Shown here: in pieces, positions 15,937-24,051 of the stretch
How positions within the stretch are numbered: the first letter of the stretch is position 1
Layout of the letters: the number at the start of each line of letters is the position of its first letter
Origin: J038 sp036734085
GTDB lineage: Bacteria; Chloroflexota; Anaerolineae; Aggregatilineales; Phototrophicaceae
Length of the DNA: 64,000 bases
Reading direction: 5' to 3'
Assembly: GCA_036734085.1 (NCBI GenBank)
Contig: DAIMZF010000003.1
Location: 17,311 to 81,310 of the forward strand
Made by a program: the position numbers and the translations under genes
Notes under the pieces: model-generated
Databases searched by the model: none
The model's input: the letters and a program-made list of their open reading frames with translations, nothing else
What the model was told of the DNA's origin: nothing

Positions 15937-17236
15937 GTTCCGGTTCGGCTTCCGCGACTTTTCGCGCGTCCTGCTCCGCATACGGCTTTTCCAGGATAAT
16001 CCGTACTGAACGGTCATACGTGAAGTAATTCCACATCCAGTTTACAAAGACGTTGATTCGGTTGCGGAAGCCCATCAGCCAGATGAGATGCAAACCCAGC
16101 CATGTCACCCATGCGATATACCCGGTCAACTGCACTTTGTAGAACGGCCACGCCACTGCCCGCCGCCGTCCGATGGTTGCCATAATCCCCAGATCATTGT
16201 AGACAAAATCTTTCTGCACTTGCTGGCTCATATGGCGAGCGATATTCTGGGCGGTCAACTTACCTTGTTGCTTTGCCACCTGGATGACTTGTGCATACGG
16301 CCTCCCCTGTTCGTCTTCCAGATATGCGATGTCACCAATAGCATAAATGCTCTCCATCCCTACAACCTGCATCGTTGGCAAAACCGGGATTCTGCTCCCA
16401 TGTCCCAGTTCCACGCCGAGTACTTCCGCAATCGGCGAGCCTTTTACACCTGCCGCCCACACCAGTGTATGCGTGTAAATCACTTCACCATTATTCAATG
16501 TGACCTTGCCATCTTCTAAATGCGCTACTTTTTGGCCGAGTATCACCTCTACACCTAGCCCCTGTAACTGACGTAGCGCCGCTTTTTGCAGGCTTGGCGG
16601 GTAAGGGGCTAGCAGGTGGTCAAGGGCTTCTACCAACACCACACGCGCTTTCACGCCGTTATTACGGTTATATTCCCGTGCCAAAACGTGATTATAAAGC
16701 TCATACAAAGCGCCCGCCGTTTCCAGCCCGGTTGGGCCGCCACCCACCACAACCAGCGTCGTTAATGCTTCACGCACGGCGCTGTCTTCTGTCCATGCCG
16801 CTTTTTCAAATAGCTTGAGGATGTGATTTCGCAACGTTACCGAGTCGGCCAAATCCTTAAGCCCAAATGCAAATTGACTGAGTTCTGCCGAACCAAAATA
16901 GTTGGTCACGCTTCCTGCCGCCACCACCAGATAATCATAAGCCTGTATATGCATCTCGCCTTGTGCTTTAACGGCAATGGTCTTCGCAATATTATCAATC
17001 GCCGTGACCTCACCCAACAGAAAGCTGACATTTGTGCGTTTGCGGTGGATTCCACGCACTGGATAAGCGATTTCACTAGGGTCTAACGCACTCGTCGCTA
17101 CCTGATACAGTAAGGGTGTAAATGTGTGGAAGTTATTCCGGTCAATGATAAGAATTTCAAGGTCTTTGCGCTTTCGTAATTCGTTGGCTACTGCCAGTCC
17201 ACCGAACCCTGCGCCGATGATGACGACTTGTTTCAT
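15923..17236 (-). CDS. ndh: type II NADH dehydrogenase (NDH-2)
   Basis: About 437 residues. The N-terminal FAD-binding motif IIGAGFGGLAVANEL and a second dinucleotide motif VVVGGGPTGLETAGAL (NADH site) are clear. AAGSVTNYFG, LVWAAGVKGSP and YAIGDIAYLED are typical of NDH-2, as is the C-terminal amphipathic segment (LTGYIAWVTWLGLHLIWLMG) that attaches the enzyme to the membrane. It passes electrons from NADH to quinone without pumping protons. The ATG at 17236 is preferred over an in-frame GTG at 17248 because AGAGAGG lies at good distance from it. Two Rex-like operators lie just upstream, suggesting control by the NADH/NAD+ ratio. Confidence 0.92.
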   Translation of the reverse strand: MKQVVIIGAGFGGLAVANELRKRKDLEILIIDRNNFHTFTPLLYQVATSALDPSEIAYPVRGIHRKRTNVSFLLGEVTAIDNIAKTIAVKAQGEMHIQAYDYLVVAAGSVTNYFGSAELSQFAFGLKDLADSVTLRNHILKLFEKAAWTEDSAVREALTTLVVVGGGPTGLETAGALYELYNHVLAREYNRNNGVKARVVLVEALDHLLAPYPPSLQKAALRQLQGLGVEVILGQKVAHLEDGKVTLNNGEVIYTHTLVWAAGVKGSPIAEVLGVELGHGSRIPVLPTMQVVGMESIYAIGDIAYLEDEQGRPYAQVIQVAKQQGKLTAQNIARHMSQQVQKDFVYNDLGIMATIGRRRAVAWPFYKVQLTGYIAWVTWLGLHLIWLMGFRNRINVFVNWMWNYFTYDRSVRIILEKPYAEQDARKVAEAEPELMVD

Positions 17237-17254
17237 GATGTTTGTCACCTCTCT

Positions 17255-17272
17255 TTGTGAAATTTGTCACTT
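17255..17272. promoter_or_regulatory. Rex-like operator, imperfect copy
   Basis: TTGTGA-AATTTG-TCACTT matches 10 of the 12 defined bases of the Rex consensus TTGTGA-N6-TCACAA. It lies 19 bases before the ndh start and 28 bases from the perfect copy at 17283. The half-sites also fit a CRP/FNR pattern. Confidence 0.55.
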
Positions 17273-17282
17273 TACATCTTCA

Positions 17283-17300
17283 TTGTGATATAATTCACAA
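17283..17300. promoter_or_regulatory. Rex-like operator, perfect palindrome, over a TATAAT
   Basis: TTGTGA-TATAAT-TCACAA is a perfect match to the redox repressor Rex consensus. The spacer is TATAAT, a good -10 element for the purH direction (TTGTCA at 17264-17269 is a possible but long-spaced -35). Binding would block transcription in both directions. Rex controlling ndh is established in Bacillus; here it is inferred. Confidence 0.65.
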
Positions 17301-17394
17301 TTTTTGTCAACTACTTCATCTCAACTATACGCTCACTTTGCGGTATCATCGGGCATACGATGTTTACAAACCTAAGAGAAAGCCAGAGTACAAC

Positions 17395-18936
17395 ATGCCA
17401 CGCGCACTCATCAGTGTTTATGACAAAACAGATATTATTGAATTTGCCTCAGAACTTATTGCACTTGGTTGGGATGTTGTCGCCAGTGGGGGGACAGAAC
17501 GCGCCCTGCGCGATGCCGGGCTAGAGGTTACTTCCGTAGAGAGCTTAACCGGAATGCCGGAGATGCTCGACGGGCGTGTGAAAACCCTCCACCCAGCTAT
17601 TCATGCAGGCATTTTAGCCCGTGCCACCCAAGCCGACCTTAACGATTTAAACAATAACGGCTTCGCGCCGATTAAGATGGTGGTGTGCAACCTGTACCCC
17701 TTTCAAGAGACAGTTGCCAAATCCGGCGCAACACTCCAAGACGCTATCGAACAAATCGACATCGGCGGCGTGACGCTCATCCGCGCGGCGGCCAAAAATT
17801 TCTTTCATGTGGCCTGTGTCTCTCAACCATCAGATTATCAACGGGTGATTTCCGCATTAAAAATTAGCGGTGATATTGACATTGCGCTCAAGCGCGAGTT
17901 AGCGATTAAAGCGTTCACACACACGCGGGATTATGACACCGCCATTCATGCTTATCTTTCCAACAGCACGCTGACCTTGCCCGCCGTTACCGATGAACTA
18001 CCCTCACAGGTATCTTTAGCCCTCCACCGTGTAGAAACCCTGCGCTATGGAGAAAACCCCCATCAGCAGGCGGCTTTTTATGCCCCTAAAATCACGGATA
18101 TGCCCTTTGGTGGCACGGTATTGGGCGGCAAGGCGCTATCCTATAACAACATTCTGGATATTGATGCCGCATGGCGGGCGGTCAGCGCCTTCTCCGACCC
18201 CACAGTGGTGATTGTCAAACACCTTAACCCTACGGGTATCGCCACAGGTCAGAGCATAAGTACAGCCTATCCACACGCGCTCGCCGCCGACCCGGTATCG
18301 GCTTTTGGTGGTGTAATTGCGGTCAATCGTGTGGTTGATGATGCCTTTGTAGACGCACTCGGCGCATTATTTGTAGAAGCGATCGCCGCACCTGCGTTTG
18401 AAGAAACCGCCCAAAGCACCCTTGCCGAAAAGCGCAAGAATTGTCGCTTGATTCGTATTCCCCAGCCATTCGACGGCATAGAATTAGAAATTCGCAATGT
18501 TTTTCGCGGCTTCCTGGTGCAACGGGCAGATATGGGCGACCCGGAAGGCACATTATTAACCACCGTAAGCCAGCGCGCCCCTACTGATGAAGAAATAGAA
18601 GCCTTACAGTTCGCGTGGAAGGCCGTCCAGCATGTGAAGTCTAACGCCATTGTGCTAGCCAAGCCGGGAAAAACAGTAGGCGTCGGCGGCGGTTTGCCTA
18701 GCCGGGTGGATGCCGTCAACATCGCCCTGCAAAAAGCTGGTGATGAAGCACGTGGGGCCGTACTCGCCTCTGATGCTTTCTTCCCCTTTGCGGATGGCAT
18801 TCTGGCGGCGGCCAACGCCGGAGTCACCGCCATTATTCAACCTGGCGGCAGTATCCGTGATAATGAAGTTATAGAGGCCGCGAACAGCGCGGGTATCGCT
18901 ATGGTCACAACCGCGACACGCCACTTCCGCCATTAA
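17395..18936 (+). CDS. purH: bifunctional AICAR transformylase/IMP cyclohydrolase
   Basis: A 513-residue PurH, which carries out the last two steps of purine synthesis: formylation of AICAR with 10-formyl-THF and cyclisation to IMP. The N-terminal MGS-like cyclohydrolase domain is seen in ISVYDKTDI and LDGRVKTLHPAIHAG; the transformylase domain has LRYGENPHQQAAFY, ALSYNNILDIDAAW and VKHLNPTGIA. The ATG at 17395 gives the canonical N-terminus; the frame stays open further upstream but that extension crosses the operator region and has no homology. AAGAGA precedes the ATG. The gene is divergent from ndh. Confidence 0.96.
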   Translation: MPRALISVYDKTDIIEFASELIALGWDVVASGGTERALRDAGLEVTSVESLTGMPEMLDGRVKTLHPAIHAGILARATQADLNDLNNNGFAPIKMVVCNLYPFQETVAKSGATLQDAIEQIDIGGVTLIRAAAKNFFHVACVSQPSDYQRVISALKISGDIDIALKRELAIKAFTHTRDYDTAIHAYLSNSTLTLPAVTDELPSQVSLALHRVETLRYGENPHQQAAFYAPKITDMPFGGTVLGGKALSYNNILDIDAAWRAVSAFSDPTVVIVKHLNPTGIATGQSISTAYPHALAADPVSAFGGVIAVNRVVDDAFVDALGALFVEAIAAPAFEETAQSTLAEKRKNCRLIRIPQPFDGIELEIRNVFRGFLVQRADMGDPEGTLLTTVSQRAPTDEEIEALQFAWKAVQHVKSNAIVLAKPGKTVGVGGGLPSRVDAVNIALQKAGDEARGAVLASDAFFPFADGILAAANAGVTAIIQPGGSIRDNEVIEAANSAGIAMVTTATRHFRH

Positions 18937-18944
18937 ATTTCATC

Positions 18945-18973
18945 TTGCGGACTGGGTTTAACGTCGCTATAAT
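18945..18973 (+). promoter_or_regulatory. promoter of the tRNA-Thr gene
   Basis: TTGCGG (18945-18950) and a perfect TATAAT (18968-18973) with a 17-base spacer, 28 bases before the tRNA 5' end. It begins eight bases after the purH stop. Confidence 0.7.
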
Positions 18974-19001
18974 GCGCTTAAATCCAGTGACCGCATCAAG
19001 C

Positions 19002-19073
19002 GCCACCGTAGCTCAATGGCAGAGCATACGCTTCGTAAGCGTGAGGTTATGGGTTCAAGTCCCATCGGTGGCT
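19002..19073 (+). tRNA. tRNA-Thr (anticodon CGU)
   Basis: A full cloverleaf of 72 bases: acceptor GCCACCG/CGGTGGC, D stem GCTC/GAGC, anticodon stem TACGC/GCGTG with one G-U pair, loop TTCGTAA with anticodon CGT at 19034-19036 (reads ACG, threonine), and T stem ATGGG/CCCAT with TTCAAGT loop. CCA is not encoded. It has its own promoter and is followed by udk. Confidence 0.96.
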
Positions 19074-19134
19074 TCTACAAACTGCCCGCATCATCTTTGT
19101 TGCGGGCGTTGTCTTTGTATGCAGGGAACACACC

Positions 19135-19803
19135 ATGCCACAAACACCTAATCCCAAACCGCGCCCGGTGACGATTGCAGTTGCAGGCGGCACTGGTTCT
19201 GGCAAGACGACAATTTCAAAAGCGTTGCTCGACCGTGTAGGGTCACACAACATCGCTTACCTGCCCCAAGACGCCTACTACAAAGACTTTTCTCAACTCA
19301 CACCAGAAGCACGCGCATCCACCAATTTCGACCATCCCGACTCGCTGGATACAGCCTTGCTCATCCAGCACATTCAGCAGTTACAGGCATGGCAACCCGT
19401 CGCTATCCCCACTTATGACTTTACCCAAGACCGCCGCCTGGAAGAAACGGAAAAAGTCGGCCCTCAGCCCATTGTTTTAATAGAGGGAATCCTTATTTTC
19501 TCCGAAAGAGAACTGCGCGACTTATTCGATGTGAAAATCTTCGTCGATACCGACCCCGACTTACGCTTCATCCGCCGCCTACAGCGCGACATCCGCGAGA
19601 GAGGCCGCACCACAGAATCTGTTATCGAGCAGTATCTGAACACGGTACGCCCTATGCACCTGAAGTTTGTCGAGCCAAGCAAGCGTTATGCCGATGTCAT
19701 CATCCCGGAAGGCGGGTTTAACACAGTCGCCATCGACATGATTGCTGACCGCATCCGAAGTATGCTCACATGGACTCGGCAATATATCTCAGAGCAGGAT
19801 TGA
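19135..19803 (+). CDS. udk: uridine kinase
   Basis: A 222-residue P-loop kinase that phosphorylates uridine and cytidine in pyrimidine salvage. The P-loop AGGTGSGKTT lies near residue 17, followed by PQDAYYKDF, NFDHPDSLD, PTYDFTQDRR and the LIEGILIF segment, all hallmarks of uridine kinase. Length is normal. The ATG is preceded by GGGA. The stop codon lies within the -35 element of the T-box transcript promoter, so the next unit starts immediately. Confidence 0.95.
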   Translation: MPQTPNPKPRPVTIAVAGGTGSGKTTISKALLDRVGSHNIAYLPQDAYYKDFSQLTPEARASTNFDHPDSLDTALLIQHIQQLQAWQPVAIPTYDFTQDRRLEETEKVGPQPIVLIEGILIFSERELRDLFDVKIFVDTDPDLRFIRRLQRDIRERGRTTESVIEQYLNTVRPMHLKFVEPSKRYADVIIPEGGFNTVAIDMIADRIRSMLTWTRQYISEQD

Positions 19804-19829
19804 CGCTCAAATTTGAGCCGTGTTATACT
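19800..19829 (+). promoter_or_regulatory. promoter of the T-box/valS transcript
   Basis: TTGACG (19800-19805) and TATACT (19824-19829) with an 18-base spacer. The -35 hexamer contains the udk stop codon. Transcription should start near 19836. Confidence 0.65.
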
Positions 19830-19835
19830 CTTGGA

Positions 19836-20125
19836 CATAAGCAACATACAACCCTATAGCAAAGACTTTGACCGGGTAGAGTAAATAACCTCCCTTATGC
19901 CAGAGATTGCAGGCCATCGGCTGGAAGCCTGCTCATAACAGATTATTGAACGTCCCCCGCGAGTCGCCGAACAGAACCGTCAAATCGACGCAGTAAGTAA
20001 GGCCGGTTAGCGTCCGTTATCGCACGAATGAGCGCGGCTTGACCTTTCATCAGGCCGAATCAAGGTGGTACCGCGAGAGCATATTTCCCTCTCGTCCTTG
20101 AATGAGGACGGGAGTTTTTGTTTTT
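19836..20125 (+). promoter_or_regulatory. T-box leader with valine specifier
   Basis: The signature AAGGTGGTACCGCG is at 20063-20076; its TGGT would pair with the tRNA acceptor end (discriminator A, as in tRNA-Val). In the probable Stem I, GAAC-GTC-CCC places the valine codon GTC at 19952-19954 as the specifier. A strong terminator closes the leader. Uncharged tRNA-Val should stabilise the antiterminator and allow transcription of the methyltransferase and valS. The 5' limit is estimated from the promoter. Confidence 0.92.
20089..20125 (+). terminator. T-box-controlled terminator
   Basis: An 11-base stem CTCTCGTCCTT/GAGGACGGGAG (20089-20099, 20104-20114, two G-U pairs) with a GAAT loop, followed by TTTTTGTTTTT. 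Confidence 0.9.
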
Positions 20126-20141
20126 ATTGGAGATGGGATAA

Positions 20142-20924
20142 GTGCTAAACATGACCATCAGCAACAACACAGCCGATTTTTACGATGCTATCGCGGAGTA
20201 TTACCCCTATTTTTACCGCGATTGGGAAACCCAATTAGAACGGGAAGGGCTTGGGCTTCGGGCTATCTTCCGCAATAAGGGCATTCAGCGTGTACTTGAT
20301 GCCTCTTGCGGGGCAGGCACACAGAGTATTCCGTTAGCTAGGCTCGGCTTTGAGGTCATCGCCGTTGACCCCAGTCCGGGTATGTTACACAAAGCGGCAG
20401 AAATTGCGGAGCAGTATGGCGTGGCGGATAAAATCAATTTTATTCAGGGCGATTTTTTGAGTCTGCCCAGTCTTGTGCAAGGCCCCTTCGACGCAATTGT
20501 TACCAAAGGCAACGCCCTGCCCCATCTTTTGCTGGATGACGAAATTGAGCTAACCATCCACATTTTTCACGAGTTGCTCCGTCCCGGTGGCGTCCTCGTC
20601 ATCGGGATGCGCGACTTTGCACCCTTCATGGAGGAAAAACCGCGCTTCCTGCCTGGCTTCATTAACACGGATGACGACGATTATGAGTTCATTACGTTTG
20701 ATGTATGGGAATGGGAGGACGGCCCGCCCGTCATTGCCAAGCAAAACTTATACATCATGAAAGGCAAGGATAAGGACTACCGCGCCATGAAACGTCATGT
20801 GACTTATCGACCGCTTTCCACGGATGAGGTCAAAGTCGTTTTGCTGGAAGCAGGCTTTGAGGAACCCGAAGACAAAACAGAACGTACCGAGCGTGTGCTC
20901 ATCACACGCAAACCATTGGGATAA
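20142..20924 (+). CDS. class I SAM-dependent methyltransferase
   Basis: A 260-residue Rossmann-fold methyltransferase. Motif I VLDASCGAGTQSIPLA and the following VIAVDPSPGMLHKA bind SAM; INFIQGDFLSLP and FDAIVTKGNALPHLL follow. The overall layout resembles glycine/sarcosine-type N-methyltransferases, but the acceptor cannot be assigned. The start is a GTG at 20142 with GGAG nine bases upstream; an ATG at 20151 is the alternative. It is the first gene after the T-box leader and 34 bases before valS, so it is expressed when valine-charged tRNA is scarce, an unusual partner for a synthetase. Confidence 0.85.
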   Translation: MLNMTISNNTADFYDAIAEYYPYFYRDWETQLEREGLGLRAIFRNKGIQRVLDASCGAGTQSIPLARLGFEVIAVDPSPGMLHKAAEIAEQYGVADKINFIQGDFLSLPSLVQGPFDAIVTKGNALPHLLLDDEIELTIHIFHELLRPGGVLVIGMRDFAPFMEEKPRFLPGFINTDDDDYEFITFDVWEWEDGPPVIAKQNLYIMKGKDKDYRAMKRHVTYRPLSTDEVKVVLLEAGFEEPEDKTERTERVLITRKPLG

Positions 20925-20958
20925 CCCAGTACCACATCAACAGGAGAGGACATAACCT

Positions 20959-23613
20959 ATGACAGACATTCAATACCAGAAGCGCACAATGCCCAAAAAT
21001 TTCAACTTCCAGGAGGCGGAATTAAGGCTATATGACTGGTGGAACGAAAACGGTTGGTTTAAGCCGGAGTGCATGGGCGAAGATGCCGAGCCATTCGTCA
21101 TCAGTATGCCGCCGCCCAATGTCACCGGATCTCTGCACATTGGTCATGCGCTGTTTACAGCTTTAGAAGACCTGATGACCCGCTACGAACGGATGCGCGG
21201 CAAGGCCGCTTTATGGTTACCCGGCACCGACCATGCCGGCATCGCCACCCAGCTACAAGTGGAAAAAGAACTCGCTAAAGAGGGTCTTTCTCGCTTCGAT
21301 ATTGGCCGCGACGAATTCCTGAAGCGCACATGGCAATGGAAAGCAGAAAAAGGCGGTACGATTATTATGCAGTTGCGCCGCTTAGGGGCAAGCTGTGACT
21401 GGACTCGCGAGCGATTCACACTGGATGAGGGCTTATCCCAGGCAGTGCAGGATGTCTTTGTGCAATTGTGGGATCAAGGTCTTATCTATCGCGGGCCGCG
21501 CCTTGTCAACTGGTCACCCGGCCTACAGACCGCCGTCAGTGACCTTGAGGTGGAGCGTATCGAAGAAACGGGCAAACTCTACTACTTTAACTATCCGGTG
21601 GAAGGCGGCGAATCTTTGCCCGTGGCAACCACCCGCCCGGAGACAATCCTGGGCGATACCGCCCTGTGTGTGCATCCCGAAGACCCGCGTTACCAGCACC
21701 TCATCGGCAAAAAAGCCTATGTGCCTATGCTCAACCGGGAGATTCCGGTCATCGCTGATGAATACGTTGACCGTGAGTTCGGCACGGGTGCGCTCAAAAT
21801 TACGCCCGGCCACGACTTCAACGACTACGCCATCGCACAGAAGCATAGCCTAGCGCTTATCAACATCATGAACAAAGACGCCACAATCAACGAGAACGGC
21901 GGGCAGTACGCCGGGCTAGATCGCTTCGAGTGCCGTCAAAAACTATGGGCGGACATGGAAGTCGCCGGGATGACCATTAAGGCAGAGCCGCACACCATGG
22001 TCGTGCCGCGTTCTCAACGGGGTGGTGAAGTTATCGAGCCGCTTTTAAGTGACCAATGGTTCCTGAAGATGGAAACCATCGCGGAAAAAGCACTGAATGC
22101 AGTGCGTAATGGTGATATTAAAATCGTGCCGGAACGCTTCGAGAAAGTGTATTATCACTGGCTGGAAAATATTCAGGATTGGTGTGTGAGCCGTCAGTTG
22201 TGGTGGGGGCATCGCATCCCGGCATGGTATCGGGAGAAAGACGGCGATCCATACGGCGAAATCTACGTTGGACGGTCTGCGCCCGATGGCGACGGCTGGA
22301 TTCCTGAGGAAGATGTGCTTGATACATGGTTCAGCAGTGGCCTGTGGCCGTTCAGCACACTTGGTTGGCCGGAACAAACGCCCGACCTTGAGCGATTTTA
22401 CCCGACGCATATCATGGAAACCGGCCACGATATTCTGTTCTTCTGGGTAGCCCGTATGATTATGATGGGCTTATGGTTCACGGATAAACCACCCTTCCAC
22501 ACCGTTTATCTGCATGGGCTTGTGCGCGACAAAGAAGGCCGCAAGTTCAGCAAAACCATCGGTAACGTGATTGACCCGCTCGTGGTGGTCGACCAATACG
22601 GCGCAGACCCACTCCGCTTTGCGTTAGTCACCAGTGGTACGCCCGGCAACGATGTGAACCTTGACATGGAATGGGTGGAAAATAGCTGGAACTTCGTCAA
22701 CAAAATCTGGCAAGCCACCAGCTTCACAGTCGCTAACCTGGACGAAGGGCAATTTATGCTGGGCGTGCCCGCCCCATCGGATTTGGATTTACCCGGCCAA
22801 TGGATTTTAAGCCGCCTGAACAAATTGGTGAAGAATGTGCAATATCTGTTTGATACCTACCAGTATGGCGAAGCCGGACGCAGTATCCGCAACTTCCTAT
22901 GGGAAGAATTTGCCCCTTGGTATTTAGAGATGAGCAAGCATTCGCTCTACAACGGCACGCCACAACAGAGACAACTTGCTCAACGGGTATTAGTCCACAC
23001 ACTGGATACAGCGTTTCGTCTGCTTCATCCGTTTATGCCCTTCGCTACCGAAGAACTCTGGGGGTATCTACCACACGGCGGCGAAGCCCTGATGTTAGCA
23101 CGTTGGCCGCAGGTGGATGAGGCTTACATCAACAATGAGGCTGAAGCCCAGATGGAGATTTTAATGGGGTTGGTGCGCGGCATCCGCGACATCCGCAATA
23201 ACCAATACAAGATTGATCCCGGTAAGCGTCTGTCTGCCGCCGTCGCGCCCGGTAGCCACCGCGCCAATATCGAAGCTTACAGCTATGTGTTTGGGCGCTT
23301 GTGCAACGTCTACGAGATTACCCTTCTGCCAGATAACGCATCCCCACCGGAGAAATCCGCGTCAACCATTGTCAGCGATGCGACACTGTTTATTCCATTA
23401 GCGGATATGATTGATTTTGCAGGTGAGTGTGCGCGGCTTAACAAAGAACAGGAGAGCATCGCACAGCAAATTAGCAAGACCGAAGGCATGTTGAATAACG
23501 AGAAATTCGTAAGCAAGGCCGCGCCGGAAGTCGTAGAGCGCGAGCGCAACCGTCTGCGCGAGTTGCAGGCCAGTGCGACTCAGATTCAAGAACGGTTGAA
23601 CGAGTTGTGTTAG
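20959..23613 (+). CDS. valS: valyl-tRNA synthetase
   Basis: An 884-residue class I synthetase that charges tRNA-Val and edits misactivated threonine. The HIGH-type motif is in NVTGSLHIGHAL (about residue 58), and the KMSKS-type motif is KFSKTIGN (about residue 528). TTRPETILGDTA and GTGALKITPGHDFND belong to the CP1 editing domain, DTWFSSGLWPFSTLGWP is typical of ValS, and the C-terminal end is a coiled-coil arm with many Lys, Glu and Arg. GGAGAGGA precedes the ATG. T-box control with a GTC specifier agrees with the identity. Confidence 0.97.
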   Translation: MTDIQYQKRTMPKNFNFQEAELRLYDWWNENGWFKPECMGEDAEPFVISMPPPNVTGSLHIGHALFTALEDLMTRYERMRGKAALWLPGTDHAGIATQLQVEKELAKEGLSRFDIGRDEFLKRTWQWKAEKGGTIIMQLRRLGASCDWTRERFTLDEGLSQAVQDVFVQLWDQGLIYRGPRLVNWSPGLQTAVSDLEVERIEETGKLYYFNYPVEGGESLPVATTRPETILGDTALCVHPEDPRYQHLIGKKAYVPMLNREIPVIADEYVDREFGTGALKITPGHDFNDYAIAQKHSLALINIMNKDATINENGGQYAGLDRFECRQKLWADMEVAGMTIKAEPHTMVVPRSQRGGEVIEPLLSDQWFLKMETIAEKALNAVRNGDIKIVPERFEKVYYHWLENIQDWCVSRQLWWGHRIPAWYREKDGDPYGEIYVGRSAPDGDGWIPEEDVLDTWFSSGLWPFSTLGWPEQTPDLERFYPTHIMETGHDILFFWVARMIMMGLWFTDKPPFHTVYLHGLVRDKEGRKFSKTIGNVIDPLVVVDQYGADPLRFALVTSGTPGNDVNLDMEWVENSWNFVNKIWQATSFTVANLDEGQFMLGVPAPSDLDLPGQWILSRLNKLVKNVQYLFDTYQYGEAGRSIRNFLWEEFAPWYLEMSKHSLYNGTPQQRQLAQRVLVHTLDTAFRLLHPFMPFATEELWGYLPHGGEALMLARWPQVDEAYINNEAEAQMEILMGLVRGIRDIRNNQYKIDPGKRLSAAVAPGSHRANIEAYSYVFGRLCNVYEITLLPDNASPPEKSASTIVSDATLFIPLADMIDFAGECARLNKEQESIAQQISKTEGMLNNEKFVSKAAPEVVERERNRLRELQASATQIQERLNELC

Positions 23614-23623
23614 GCTAAAAATC

Positions 23624-23665
23624 AACGGGGCACAGCCAATGCAATTTATTAGTCTGTGCCCCGTT
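23624..23665. terminator. bidirectional terminator between valS and the HEAT-repeat gene
   Basis: A 12-base inverted repeat AACGGGGCACAG/CTGTGCCCCGTT (23624-23635, 23654-23665) between two convergent genes. The T-rich flank is better on the minus strand (GATTTTTAG). Confidence 0.75.
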
Positions 23666-23673
23666 TAAACGCT

Positions 23674-23901
23674 TTATTCAACCGCTTGGCCGCGCGTTTT
23701 TAGGTAGATAGAACGTCCAGCATGTTGTGCCGCCTTACGCACGTCGGCATCTTCGTCTTTTTCGTAAAGCTCCCGCAATACGTCCAGCGCACCCGCATCA
23801 GCGATGATTTCAAGCTCTTTAATCGCCTGCAAGCGGACATCCGGACGCTTGTCCTTCAAGCGGTTGATGTGATACTCCACCACACGTTTAACATTAGACA
23901 T
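23674..23901 (-). CDS. small HEAT-repeat protein
   Basis: About 75 residues. The segment from residue 17 to 65 (RLKDKRPDVRLQAIKELEII then ALDVLRELYEKDEDADVRKA) forms one and a half to two HEAT/PBS-lyase-like helical repeats, which bind other proteins. The ATG at 23901 has AGAGG at good spacing; a TTG six bases upstream is in frame but less likely. It stands alone between valS and the nucleotidyltransferase-like gene. Function is unknown. Confidence 0.75.
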   Translation of the reverse strand: MSNVKRVVEYHINRLKDKRPDVRLQAIKELEIIADAGALDVLRELYEKDEDADVRKAAQHAGRSIYLKTRGQAVE

Positions 23902-23995
23902 GAACAAACATCCTCTATTTTAAAACCCACAGTTTAATTATAGCCACATATCGCCCAAATAGCGCACAGGTTCATTAAGGAAAAATTGAACCTCG

Positions 23996-24004
23996 TGTTA
24001 TAAT
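23996..24004 (+). promoter_or_regulatory. extended -10 promoter candidate
   Basis: TGTTATAAT (TGN plus perfect TATAAT at 23999-24004) lies 47 bases before the nucleotidyltransferase-like gene; TTAAGG 18 bases upstream is a weak -35. Confidence 0.45.
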
Positions 24005-24051
24005 CATCCCCTCAAGACCAACGCGCATTCAAAAAAACGGAAGGCCGACCA

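Noticed and set aside
17242..17394. 51-codon N-terminal extension of purH
   Set aside because: It crosses the operator and promoter region, its sequence is unlike PurH, and a canonical start exists at 17395.
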